A DNA stretch of 39,648 nt from Roseibacillus ishigakijimensis (GTDB taxonomy: Bacteria > Verrucomicrobiota > Verrucomicrobiia > Verrucomicrobiales > Akkermansiaceae): positions 1 to 39,648 of the forward strand of contig NZ_JAENIO010000039.1 in assembly GCF_016595415.1 (NCBI RefSeq), in the 5' to 3' direction. Within the stretch, counting starts at the first letter, position 1. Every line of letters starts with the position of its first letter. Below are positions 32,069 through 39,648 of this stretch, piece after piece. The notes beneath the pieces are model-generated. The model saw only the letters and a program-made list of their open reading frames with translations. It had not been told where the DNA came from and did no database searches. The translations under genes were made by a program, and so were the position numbers.

Positions 32069-33157
32069 TTAAGGGGGGGATTTTGGCTGAATCCGCTTCC
32101 TCACCTGTTGCTTCCACTTTCCGCTACGGCCGTGGATAAGGCGGGTGACTTGGGCTTGGGGGCTTTCGAGGAGGTCGGTGCGGCAATACTTGGAGAGTCG
32201 GACCCATTCGCTGGCGGGTAGAAAGTAGATGGCATTGCCGGACCAAGGGCTCTCCAGCACGGCGTAGGTGGAGCCTTTAAAGAAGTAGGCCACGTAGTCA
32301 TTGAACTCGTCTTTGCCGAGGTAGGCTTTGACGGGAGAAAGCGATTCCATGAACTGAAGACGCTCGGGGAGGTAGCGGCGAGAACGGAGCTTCTCCCTTT
32401 CGCCTTGGAAATACTGGTGCAAACGTCGATAGAATCCTTCCCCGCTTGGCAGGAGTTCCCAGGGCACTTGGGAGTAGAGCAGTCCGCCCCGCTCTTTCGC
32501 TCGTCGGATTTCTTTGCTTTGTCGGCTGAGTATTTTCTTAAAGAAGAGGCTCTGTGAATATTCTGTTCGAATAAGGTATTGGATTTGAGCACTTTTTTCA
32601 TAGGCTGCTTGAGCCTGGAGGTAACGTTGGTAGCGGTCGAGGTCAGGCTGATGCTCTATTATCCATCGACTGTGTCTTTCTTTCCACTCTAAGGCATCAT
32701 CTTTTTCCTTCTGAAGAGATGTGAGGATTTCTTTGAGTCTCTTCCTCGGTAAATGTCTCGTCGGAAACTGTCGCTTTTTTTTGGGATTGTTGTCGTGGTA
32801 TCGAATTTCGTTTTCCCAGTGGGCGATTTCTTTTTCTTGTTGTTCTAGCCACAGGTCGAGGGGTTCTCCCGCAGGCAGAAAATCTGGGGGGCGAGGTGGT
32901 TCGGGAGGTAAGACCGCCACCGGTTGAGGAATTTTCCATTCGCCAGTCGCTTCAGCAGGCCAAGGGATGAGCCTGTCCATGGCCTTCACCAACTTCAAAA
33001 GAAGGTCGAGGTCGGTGGTGAGAGCGTAAGGCAATTTGCCGGGGGCGGTCTTAGGGTTGAGGCAGGCATCAATATAGACCCGCACGGCGTAAAAGTCATC
33101 CAGAGTGAGAGGGTGGCCATCCCATTCCCACTGCGATTCGGACGAAGAGGAGCTCAT
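32069..33157 (-). CDS. Unknown BREX-embedded protein, 362 residues
   Basis: The start at 33157 (MSSSSSESQWEWDGHPLTLD) lies 5 bases after the pglX stop. A longer in-frame extension would overlap pglX and translates to low-complexity Arg-rich sequence, so it is rejected. The protein is soluble and charged: a Pro-rich segment (VAVLPPEPPRPPDFLP, about 85-100), a long charged helical middle (LWLEQQEKEIAHWENEIRYH, KRLKEILTSLQKEKDDALEW), and a compact alpha/beta C-terminus (KAYLGKDEFNDYVAYFF, YAVLESPWSGNAIYFLPAS, WVRLSKYCRTDLLES) ending in a basic tail. I recognise no named family or catalytic motif. Its position between pglX and an RloAB pair suggests an accessory BREX or defence factor. Confidence 0.65.
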   Translation of the reverse strand: MSSSSSESQWEWDGHPLTLDDFYAVRVYIDACLNPKTAPGKLPYALTTDLDLLLKLVKAMDRLIPWPAEATGEWKIPQPVAVLPPEPPRPPDFLPAGEPLDLWLEQQEKEIAHWENEIRYHDNNPKKKRQFPTRHLPRKRLKEILTSLQKEKDDALEWKERHSRWIIEHQPDLDRYQRYLQAQAAYEKSAQIQYLIRTEYSQSLFFKKILSRQSKEIRRAKERGGLLYSQVPWELLPSGEGFYRRLHQYFQGEREKLRSRRYLPERLQFMESLSPVKAYLGKDEFNDYVAYFFKGSTYAVLESPWSGNAIYFLPASEWVRLSKYCRTDLLESPQAQVTRLIHGRSGKWKQQVRKRIQPKSPP

Positions 33158-33162
33158 TTTTC

Positions 33163-36100
33163 TCACAAGGACTCTATGAGGCGGGCGACGGTTTCGTCGG
33201 CGTTTTCTTTGGGTTGCCAGACTTGTTTGCCTTTGTTGGTGGTGACTTCTTCCCAGAGGTCGGACTCGTAGCCGTGGGCGATGGCGAGGGAGCGGTCGGT
33301 GGCGCATTTGGGGATGACGCGCTCGGGCCAGAGGGTGTGGGAGAGGTGGGCCCAGTCGTAGTCACCCTTCTCCATTTTGGTCCAAGTGTCCTTGAGCTTC
33401 TTTTGCCAGGGTTTCAGGCGGAAGAGCTTCCAGAGGGGGGCGGCGGTGATTTGGACGCCGTCGTTGAGGTTGGGTTTCCAGATTTTGGCGAGGCGTTCGA
33501 GTTCGGAGCGGAAGGTGGCGAGTTCCCCCACCAGTTGATTGGAGCGCTCGTAGAGGGTTTCATCGGCAGAGGTGCGGGCGTCGCCTTTTTCGCGAAGGGT
33601 GATGAGGGTGCGTTCGACCTCCTTTTGCTTGGGCTCGATGAAGTGGGTGATGCAGGTGTAGAGCGTGTCGGGGGTGAGGCGGTGGTAATAGAGCCAGAGG
33701 GTGTAGGTGCCGGACTCGGTGGAGAGGGGCCAGTAGATGGGGGCTTGGCGGCGGCTCTTGCTGTAGCGCTTGAGGTGGTCTTTGAAGAACTTGCTCCCGG
33801 ACTTCTTCTCGGCAAAGTAGTCGCGCAGGGATTTGACTCCGAGGATTTCGCAGGCTTCTTGCTCAATGGCTTCGCTGCGGTCTCCCCAAATGACGGTCAA
33901 GGCGTCCCGCACCCGTTGTGCGATGTCTTCTTGATGCTCGCCATCATCGGCCAAGATACCGGGCCAAGAGATGCGTAGGGGGTAGTCGTCGGGCACGTCT
34001 TCGGGCGAGGCCGGCAGGCCGTCGGCGTTCTGGAGCATGCCGGGCGGGCAGACAGGCAGCGGGTCGAAGGGGTCGGGCAACTCGGGCGGCTGGAGCTCGC
34101 CGGTGGCGTAGCGGATGTCCCAGCGGCCGAAAGATGATCCAATCACGCAACTTAGCAACGAGTCCGCGAACCACTGCAAAGTCTGCTCGTTTACCAAGTG
34201 GTTCGAATTTAGGTGTTCCGCAATAACCACCGGACTCGTGAGATCATCAAAGGACTGCCTAAATAGGTCTGAGGCTTGTTCAAATCCGAATCGGCAAAAT
34301 CCAGGACGTTCTCGTTCAGGTCGGACAACCGACGCTCCACCACTATCGCCGTTGAAAGCTGTGTATATATCGAAACCTTGGTCTCGATTAACTTCGCGAA
34401 GAACTTGCTCATCCAAAGAGCACCCGGTATTGACCGCCTCATCAATGAATGCAAGAAGTTCGAATAGGCGGACCTCGCTCGTCCTATCCAGACTTTTGAA
34501 GGATGCAGCAAGATCTTGGATGGTCGTATTTGAGCCCGGAACAAGAAACCCTAAGCTATGGAGAGGGTGAACTTCCTCTGCAATTAGTGCTTCCTGCACC
34601 AATGGGATTAGCTCCCTGACACGCAAGCCAATCTCATAGACTTTATCGTCGCTGAAAGGGAATGGGAGGCGTCGGAGATATACATCATTCTTGTGCAGTC
34701 CCGCTGTAAGATTCAGGTAATAGGCTGCAAATCTCGAATTTAGATAGCCGAGGACACCCAGAACAAAATCGGGGTCTGTATTGCTTGGGAATACGGCGAT
34801 GCCTTCAAACGTGAAAATCTGATCCGCTGGTAGCACCTGAGCATTGAACCGGTCAGTTCGCTTTCCGTATGTGATTCCAGGTCGACCGTAAAGATGAGTG
34901 CGTTGGATTCGTATCCCGACATTTCCCTTCAGATACGGATAGCGATTGTTTAAATCCGCGATAGCCCGTTTTCCATCGTCCTCCCAATCACATACCAGGA
35001 AATCTGCGCGATGATAAGGTGAGAAGGAGCCTCCGTTACACAGTCTCACCCACCGTGAGCTGAATCCTATGGAATCCATCGGAACTTCCCACCATAGGTC
35101 GAAAAAGTCGGCTTGAGGAGCCGCTCCAACTCCTGCGTCGTCGAGCATGCTTCCAAGTGGAGGTGCAGTTTCTGCCAACGTGAAAAGAGAATCCGAAGCC
35201 CAATGACACAGTGGTGAACTTGCTAGGCTTGAAAACTTCGTAGGAGGCATTTGGCGCGTTGCCGGATCTGTTGAATCGATAGCTAATCTCTCCAATTCCG
35301 CTTTCTTGTCGTTCTGGAAGCGCAGGTCGTAGAATTGAATAAGGTTTGGAGGCGGCGCTTTTCGGATGATATAGGCAGCAGTGTAGACGTAGGCTCCATC
35401 TAGAACGGACTCGCCGAGATTCGCTAAGTGCTCTAGACACTGCTCTTGAAGGAGCATCTCGCGGTAACCCGAGAAATCCGTGTAAAGGACGAACGAGCTA
35501 GAAGTGATGCATCCGACAAAGCCTTCCGACTCTAGAAGCGACAAGTTTCGATCTACAAACGCGCAGTAGAGTTCAACAGCGTTGTCCTTATAGCCTTTCT
35601 TCAGATAGGTCTTGATTGCTGGAGATGCCTCACCAAATGGTGGATTCATCACCACCGCGTCGTATCGTTTTCGGCAAAGATCGATGAACGCGAAGCCATG
35701 AGCGGCATCTTCGGCAAAGAGTCGACGCTGGTAGTCGCCCGCTTCGGCGGATTCGGCGTAGGCTCGCAGGGCGGCGTAGATGCGTTCTTCGGCGGTGTCC
35801 CAGAAGTCCGTGGTCAGTGGTCGGTGGTCAGTGGCCAGGGCTTTGTCGATGCCAGTGAGTTCCTGCTGGGCGCCGGGGCGGAGAGTCTGGTTGAGCTCTT
35901 CCGTCGAGAAGAGGTCGCGTTCGGCGGTGCCGAGTTTCTCCCACTTGGCTTTGGCCTCGTCGATGGCGGTGCGGATTTCTTCTTCGATCTTGAGGAGGGT
36001 CCCCGCTTCGCCCGCGAGTTCCATTTTTCCAAAGACTGTCCGGACGAGTTCGGCCAAGATGGGCGAGTCCAGCTTTTGCAGAAAGTCTTCGAGCATGGTG

Positions 36101-37461
36101 TCGCTGCCGGGCATGGGCTCGGCGCAGACGATGTGCGAGCGGCGGACGCGGGGGCGCGCGGCGGTGGGGGTGTCTTGCCAACTTCGCTGCGCCCGCAGCC
36201 AGAGGGAGAGGCCCGCGATCTGGACGGCGCGGGGGTCGATGTCGACCCCATGCATGTTGTGTTCGATGATCATTTTTGGCACGTCGCGCATGTATTCTTC
36301 TTTCGACGCGTAGAGGTCGGTGAGGGGTGCATGGGAGTGATCAGTGATCCGTGATCGGTGATCAGGGGAAGATTTGTCGCCTTCGGCGATGCAATTGTCC
36401 CAGAACTCTTCGTAGATGACCTCAAACAAATCGAAGGCGTAGAGGCCGAAGTGCATGGAGCCACAGGCGGGATCGAGGAGGCGGATTTCGCGAGGGTCCT
36501 TGAGGGGGCGGTGAGGGATGTGGACGGGTTGCTTGAGGAGCTCTTCTTGCGATAAGGTTGCGTGGTCAGGGTCTTCTGCAGGGGCGCTTTCCCCTTCGGC
36601 GAGGAAGATCTCGGTGGGACGTCGCACGAGGTAGCGGCATTGCTCGGCGAGGCGGGTCTGGCCCTTGGTCATCTCATACCAGATGCGGCCGAGGGTGTTG
36701 TCGGTGAGGAACTCGACGACGTAGCGGGGGGTGAAGAATTGGTTGCGGACGGCGAGCTCGCGGGAATTGCGCGGGGCGGCGGAAGCATCGCGCATGGCTT
36801 TGCGCTCATCCTTGCTGTTCCAGTATTGGTAGATCCAGCCGATGGTCTCATCCTGAGACCAGAGCTCGGCCAGCTCGTGGTGATTGAGAATAGCAAGGAG
36901 CTCACGCAGGGCCTCGGGACGAGGAAAGAGGAGACTGTGTGGCGAGAAGCGATCAAAGAGGACCCCAAGGTCCAGAGAGAGCTCGTCGAAGATGGAGAAG
37001 AGGAAGGTGCGGTAGCGCTGGTCGCGGTCGAGATGCTGCTTATCAGCGACCATCTCATAGAGTTGGAAGGCATCGGAATCGAGGCCCTTGCTGACAACGG
37101 GATAGGGAAGGATGCCACGCTCCTCGGCCATGCGGACGGCACAGAGGCGATTGAGAATGGTGAAGCCCTGCTCCTGAATGAGGTCGTAGACGTGGGGGTC
37201 GTATTTCTTCCAGGACTTCAGGTTGGCTCCGGTCGCTTGCTTGTGCGCGATGAGGTCGCGGAGGGTTTGCCCGAGCTCGTAGCCGGGTTGGTCGAGATTG
37301 GGCACCTCGTCCAGGGCGGCCATGGTGCCGTCGGGCTGGATGCCGTAGGTCTGGAGAAGGGAGGTGATCTCGCCGCCGGGCTGATTGTATTCCCCGCAGA
37401 GAAGACGGCGAGCATCGGCGACGAACTTGGAGAGACGATTGCGGGTGGCAGTGTCGAACAT
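33163..37461 (-). CDS. pglX: BREX adenine-specific DNA methyltransferase PglX
   Basis: The start at 37461 (MFDTATRNRLSKFVADARRL) gives 1432 residues; the longer in-frame extension is antisense-like sequence over brxC. The N-terminal helical part (GYELGQTLRDLIAHK, RNQFFTPRYVVEFL) leads to the methyltransferase core: motif I LLDPACGSMHFGLYAFDLF near 327, HNMHGVDIDPRAVQIAGLSL, and motif IV VMNPPFGEASP near 604. These mark an N6-adenine gamma-class MTase. A target-recognition-like region (about 620-1110) follows, then a C-terminal part typical of BREX-1 PglX (SRRQAPIYWPLSTESGTYTL). PglX methylates the BREX site that marks self DNA. The segment encoding about 590-1110 has clearly lower GC than its flanks, and two heptanucleotide repeat tracts lie in the gene. 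It follows brxC at 16 bases. Confidence 0.93.
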   Translation of the reverse strand: MFDTATRNRLSKFVADARRLLCGEYNQPGGEITSLLQTYGIQPDGTMAALDEVPNLDQPGYELGQTLRDLIAHKQATGANLKSWKKYDPHVYDLIQEQGFTILNRLCAVRMAEERGILPYPVVSKGLDSDAFQLYEMVADKQHLDRDQRYRTFLFSIFDELSLDLGVLFDRFSPHSLLFPRPEALRELLAILNHHELAELWSQDETIGWIYQYWNSKDERKAMRDASAAPRNSRELAVRNQFFTPRYVVEFLTDNTLGRIWYEMTKGQTRLAEQCRYLVRRPTEIFLAEGESAPAEDPDHATLSQEELLKQPVHIPHRPLKDPREIRLLDPACGSMHFGLYAFDLFEVIYEEFWDNCIAEGDKSSPDHRSRITDHSHAPLTDLYASKEEYMRDVPKMIIEHNMHGVDIDPRAVQIAGLSLWLRAQRSWQDTPTAARPRVRRSHIVCAEPMPGSDTMLEDFLQKLDSPILAELVRTVFGKMELAGEAGTLLKIEEEIRTAIDEAKAKWEKLGTAERDLFSTEELNQTLRPGAQQELTGIDKALATDHRPLTTDFWDTAEERIYAALRAYAESAEAGDYQRRLFAEDAAHGFAFIDLCRKRYDAVVMNPPFGEASPAIKTYLKKGYKDNAVELYCAFVDRNLSLLESEGFVGCITSSSFVLYTDFSGYREMLLQEQCLEHLANLGESVLDGAYVYTAAYIIRKAPPPNLIQFYDLRFQNDKKAELERLAIDSTDPATRQMPPTKFSSLASSPLCHWASDSLFTLAETAPPLGSMLDDAGVGAAPQADFFDLWWEVPMDSIGFSSRWVRLCNGGSFSPYHRADFLVCDWEDDGKRAIADLNNRYPYLKGNVGIRIQRTHLYGRPGITYGKRTDRFNAQVLPADQIFTFEGIAVFPSNTDPDFVLGVLGYLNSRFAAYYLNLTAGLHKNDVYLRRLPFPFSDDKVYEIGLRVRELIPLVQEALIAEEVHPLHSLGFLVPGSNTTIQDLAASFKSLDRTSEVRLFELLAFIDEAVNTGCSLDEQVLREVNRDQGFDIYTAFNGDSGGASVVRPERERPGFCRFGFEQASDLFRQSFDDLTSPVVIAEHLNSNHLVNEQTLQWFADSLLSCVIGSSFGRWDIRYATGELQPPELPDPFDPLPVCPPGMLQNADGLPASPEDVPDDYPLRISWPGILADDGEHQEDIAQRVRDALTVIWGDRSEAIEQEACEILGVKSLRDYFAEKKSGSKFFKDHLKRYSKSRRQAPIYWPLSTESGTYTLWLYYHRLTPDTLYTCITHFIEPKQKEVERTLITLREKGDARTSADETLYERSNQLVGELATFRSELERLAKIWKPNLNDGVQITAAPLWKLFRLKPWQKKLKDTWTKMEKGDYDWAHLSHTLWPERVIPKCATDRSLAIAHGYESDLWEEVTTNKGKQVWQPKENADETVARLIESL
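35810..35837 (+). repeat. Heptanucleotide tandem repeat 1 in pglX (GTGGTCN x4)
   Basis: Four consecutive units on the plus strand: GTGGTCA, GTGGTCG, GTGGTCA, GTGGCCA. On the coding strand they give TDHRPLTTD. Each unit is 7 bases, so loss or gain of one unit would frameshift pglX. Confidence 0.85.
36337..36364 (+). repeat. Heptanucleotide tandem repeat 2 in pglX (GTGATCN x4)
   Basis: Four consecutive units: GTGATCA, GTGATCC, GTGATCG, GTGATCA. On the coding strand they give PDHRSRITDH. Same unit length and near-identical consensus (GTGRTCN) as the tract at 35810-35837, about 500 bases away. Confidence 0.85.
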
Positions 37462-37477
37462 GGGAGAGAGGGCAGGG

Positions 37478-39559
37478 CTATTTTTGACCGAAAGAAAGAT
37501 AGATGGTTTTGCCCTGAGAAAGCGCGTCCTGGCAGGCGGTGAGGGCGGCGATGGTGGTCTCCAGCTCTTCGCGGGTGGCGATGCGAGCTGGTAAGGTGAC
37601 CGCGTGGGTGAGGTCGGGCTCGGGAGGTGCGGTCGCCTTTTTGACCTCCTCTTGCAGGGAGAGGATCTCGCCGGAACTTTTGGCAAAGCGGGCGGTGGCT
37701 TGGGAGAGTCCCTGCAGGGTGGGATCGGGTTGGAAGCTGAGTTCCGAGAGGCGCTGCTTGATCTGGGCGGCGGCGGCGTCATCGAGTTGCTGGAAGTCCG
37801 GGGAGCTGATGACGGTGGCGGCTTGTTGTTCCTGAGTGGTCTTGAGCTGGGAGAGCTGCGCTGCGACATAGTCATCGACCCTTTTTTTCAGATCCTCGTA
37901 GGTGTGGGTGAGCGAGGGGAGGTCCTTATGGAATGAGCCGTCCTGAACGCGACTGATGGTCTCGGATCCGGCTTCCTCCAATTCTTTAAGTAGCTCGGGG
38001 GCGTAGTTCCGGGCTTGGCTCAGGAGGGAGGTGAGCTCCCCAAGGGTCTTTTCTGCGCCGTGGTCGAGGGCGGATTTCAGCTCCCGGGTCCAGAGGAGAT
38101 CGTCGTGGAGCTCGCTATCCTCCGCACCGAAGATGGCGGGGGCATCGGAGCCGTCGCCAGCGAGGGCATTGGTGAGAGTGGAGCGGAGACGGGAGAGACG
38201 GTGCTCGGGGAGACCGAGATTGGAAACACGGTCGGGAAGGGCGTCGATCTCCTTGAGGAACTTTGGAACATATTCGCGAGCGACATCGGAGATGCGCTGG
38301 GGAAGGGGGAGGACGTTCTCACCAGTGAGATCGACCAATCGTTGAGCGGCCCGCTGGCGGACCTCGGGGGAGATTTGGTCATTGTTGGGGACGATGACGA
38401 CGGTATTGAAGGAGGTGTTGGTCTTGAAAGCGGCGAGGGCCTGGTCGCCAATGACGCTGTAGTCGTGACCACCGACCCGGATCTTGATCTTTTGGTCGTA
38501 GTAGAGTGCGGCGACGAGGTAGCGGGTGGTGTCCTTGCTCCACCCGAAGGGAGCACGACTGAATTCGTCGAGTAGGCGTTTTCCCTCGGGATTGGGGTGA
38601 CGGCCAAAAAAGTCCTGAATCTCGGCGAGGGCCGGGTGGGCGCAGTTGACGTGGGTTTTGCTCCCCTGGATACTGACAACGCTGAGAGGGTCGTTCTCGG
38701 AGGAGATTTGGGAAAGGTCCTGCGTTTTCAAGAAAGCGGGGGCGACTTTGGCCGGCACATTCTGGTCGGCGAAGGAATACTTGCTGAAGACCTCGGAGGC
38801 AGAATCTTGCAATTGGTTCTTAAGAGCATCATGAAGTGACGAGCCACGATTGAGCACCGCATTGGCATCACCGCGGAAGATGATCCAGCCATCGGCGAGA
38901 GCCTCCTCCAGGAACTCGCGCACCTTCTGAGAATTAGTCTCGGCCTGATGTTCCTGACCTTTCAGGTAGCGCACGACCTCGGAATCGGAGTCGTTGCGAT
39001 GGATGCGGGCGATTTCCTCCGACCGGTAGATTTCCTCGGCTAGCTTCTCGATTTTGGGAGGCAGTTCGGCAGCCAGGTAAATAAGGGCGGAGTTCTGCGA
39101 GCCTAGGGATTCAGTGACGAGTTTGGATTTCGTTTCTTCCAAGAGGCCAGCCCCAACCAGCTGGATGAGGAAACGGAGGGTGCGGTCCTTGCCGATGACT
39201 TCCTGTTCGCGCATTCCGTCGAAGAGGCAGATGCCGGAGTCGATTTTCTTGGTGCCTTGGAGATTGACCGAGGGGGTGCGCTGGAAGAGTTCGCGCATGA
39301 GGCGGCTCTGGATCTGAGCGCGATTGGTTGAGGTGACAATGAGGCCGATGCGCTCGGACTCTACCTGGGAGACTTTCTCGCTGAGGAAGGAATAGCGGCC
39401 TTCCTCATCCTCGCCGATTGGGATGACAGGGTCAGCCTTGAGGGTATCGAGCGCCTGGCTGACGTGGTCAGTGATTTCCGGGCTGGTGGCCGAGGGATGA
39501 AGGAGAGCGCAGAGATTTTTTAGGGAGATGGGGAAGCCCTCGATCTGCTGCAGGTGAGG
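37478..39559 (-). CDS. brxC: BREX P-loop protein BrxC, 3' part (5' end separated by an IS)
   Basis: The reading frame continues from LQQIEGFPISLKNLCALLHP to a TAG at 37478 (about 693 residues). BrxC-like features: DTLKADPVIPIGEDEEGRYS, ESERIGLIVTS, FDGMREQEVIGKDRTLRFLI, the charged ARIHRNDSDSEVVRYLKGQE, RAPFGWSKDTTRYLVAALYY, and a coiled C-terminus (ISRVQDGSFHKDLPSLTHTY). Full BrxC proteins are about 1100-1250 residues with an N-terminal Walker A. That part is absent here: codons upstream of 39559 belong to an insertion-sequence end, and the open frame continues through it only by chance. BrxC is an essential AAA+ core subunit, so this copy is probably disrupted. Annotated as a truncated CDS. 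Confidence 0.82.
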   Translation of the reverse strand, partial: PHLQQIEGFPISLKNLCALLHPSATSPEITDHVSQALDTLKADPVIPIGEDEEGRYSFLSEKVSQVESERIGLIVTSTNRAQIQSRLMRELFQRTPSVNLQGTKKIDSGICLFDGMREQEVIGKDRTLRFLIQLVGAGLLEETKSKLVTESLGSQNSALIYLAAELPPKIEKLAEEIYRSEEIARIHRNDSDSEVVRYLKGQEHQAETNSQKVREFLEEALADGWIIFRGDANAVLNRGSSLHDALKNQLQDSASEVFSKYSFADQNVPAKVAPAFLKTQDLSQISSENDPLSVVSIQGSKTHVNCAHPALAEIQDFFGRHPNPEGKRLLDEFSRAPFGWSKDTTRYLVAALYYDQKIKIRVGGHDYSVIGDQALAAFKTNTSFNTVVIVPNNDQISPEVRQRAAQRLVDLTGENVLPLPQRISDVAREYVPKFLKEIDALPDRVSNLGLPEHRLSRLRSTLTNALAGDGSDAPAIFGAEDSELHDDLLWTRELKSALDHGAEKTLGELTSLLSQARNYAPELLKELEEAGSETISRVQDGSFHKDLPSLTHTYEDLKKRVDDYVAAQLSQLKTTQEQQAATVISSPDFQQLDDAAAAQIKQRLSELSFQPDPTLQGLSQATARFAKSSGEILSLQEEVKKATAPPEPDLTHAVTLPARIATREELETTIAALTACQDALSQGKTIYLSFGQK

Positions 39560-39648
39560 TGGACCCCGAAAATCGGGCCAGGGGTTAAGCGATAATTTTG
39601 GTGGTGAGGAGCGGCGAAAAACGCCAAACCCAACCAAATAAAATGAAA
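39560..39648 (+). mobile_element. Left end of an IS3-like insertion sequence (continues past window)
   Basis: At 39560 the brxC frame meets TGGACCCCGAAAATCGGGCC, an IS3-family-type terminal inverted repeat starting TG. A perfect hairpin GGCG-AAAAA-CGCC lies at 39613-39625, and an ATG AAA at 39643 could be the start of orfA. The base composition changes from the brxC coding pattern to AT-rich non-coding. The element must extend to the right; its other end and target duplication are not in view. Confidence 0.6.

Noticed and set aside
35810..36364. CRISPR-like array
   Set aside because: The repeats are contiguous 7-base units without spacers.
33214..37542. Long plus-strand open frames opposite pglX
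   Set aside because: Low-complexity Gly/Val/Glu-rich translations present only over the high-GC parts of pglX; antisense shadows.
1..39648. tRNA, rRNA or riboswitch genes
   Set aside because: I saw no cloverleaf or conserved rRNA segments; gene spacing in both operons leaves almost no room for them.

Overview
The window looks like a chromosome segment of a Verrucomicrobia-type (PVC group) bacterium. This is inferred from long Sec-exported multidomain proteins, the N-terminal fibre domain used in six paralogues, few Shine-Dalgarno sites and moderate-to-high GC. No rRNA or tRNA gene is visible, so the taxonomy rests on protein style alone.

Positions 1-3411 are a decayed edge. They hold the start of a small membrane protein and a proline-rich lipoprotein on the minus strand, the 3' remnant of an RND efflux pump with two stops and a frameshift, an unrecognised fragment, and a dead IS3-family element (1870-3198) whose terminal inverted repeats and A AAA AAG frameshift site are still readable.

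Positions 3412-25355 form one tightly packed plus-strand operon of ten genes, all with apparent Sec signal peptides. In order they are: a 1156-residue multidomain surface protein (GWNL modules, P-domain, carboxypeptidase-regulatory-like and PKD domains); a 999-residue helical protein whose C-terminal third resembles the TcA C-terminus of Tc toxins; a 313-residue Ca-binding-repeat protein; three tail-collar (fibre-tip) proteins; a 2418-residue SpvB/TcB-TcC-like RHS protein with an AT-rich variable C-terminus; and three more tail-collar proteins. The six collar proteins share an N-terminal anchor, a decapeptide-repeat shaft, a collar with an HxH motif, and a hypervariable tip. My main hypothesis is that this is an undescribed exported Tc-toxin-like complex. 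In it the receptor-binding half of TcA is missing and its role may be taken by a set of interchangeable phage-fibre-like adaptors.

Positions 25375-39648 are a minus-strand BREX defence locus, read in transcription order from the right edge: brxC (5' part cut off by an insertion sequence at 39560), pglX, a 362-residue unknown gene, an RloA/RloB (AbiL-like) ATPase-TOPRIM pair, pglZ and brxL. brxA and brxB would lie beyond the right edge. pglX carries two heptanucleotide repeat tracts and a central segment of clearly lower GC, both suggesting variation of the methyltransferase. The toxin-like operon and the BREX operon converge with only 19 bases between them, so the region reads as a conflict/defence island.
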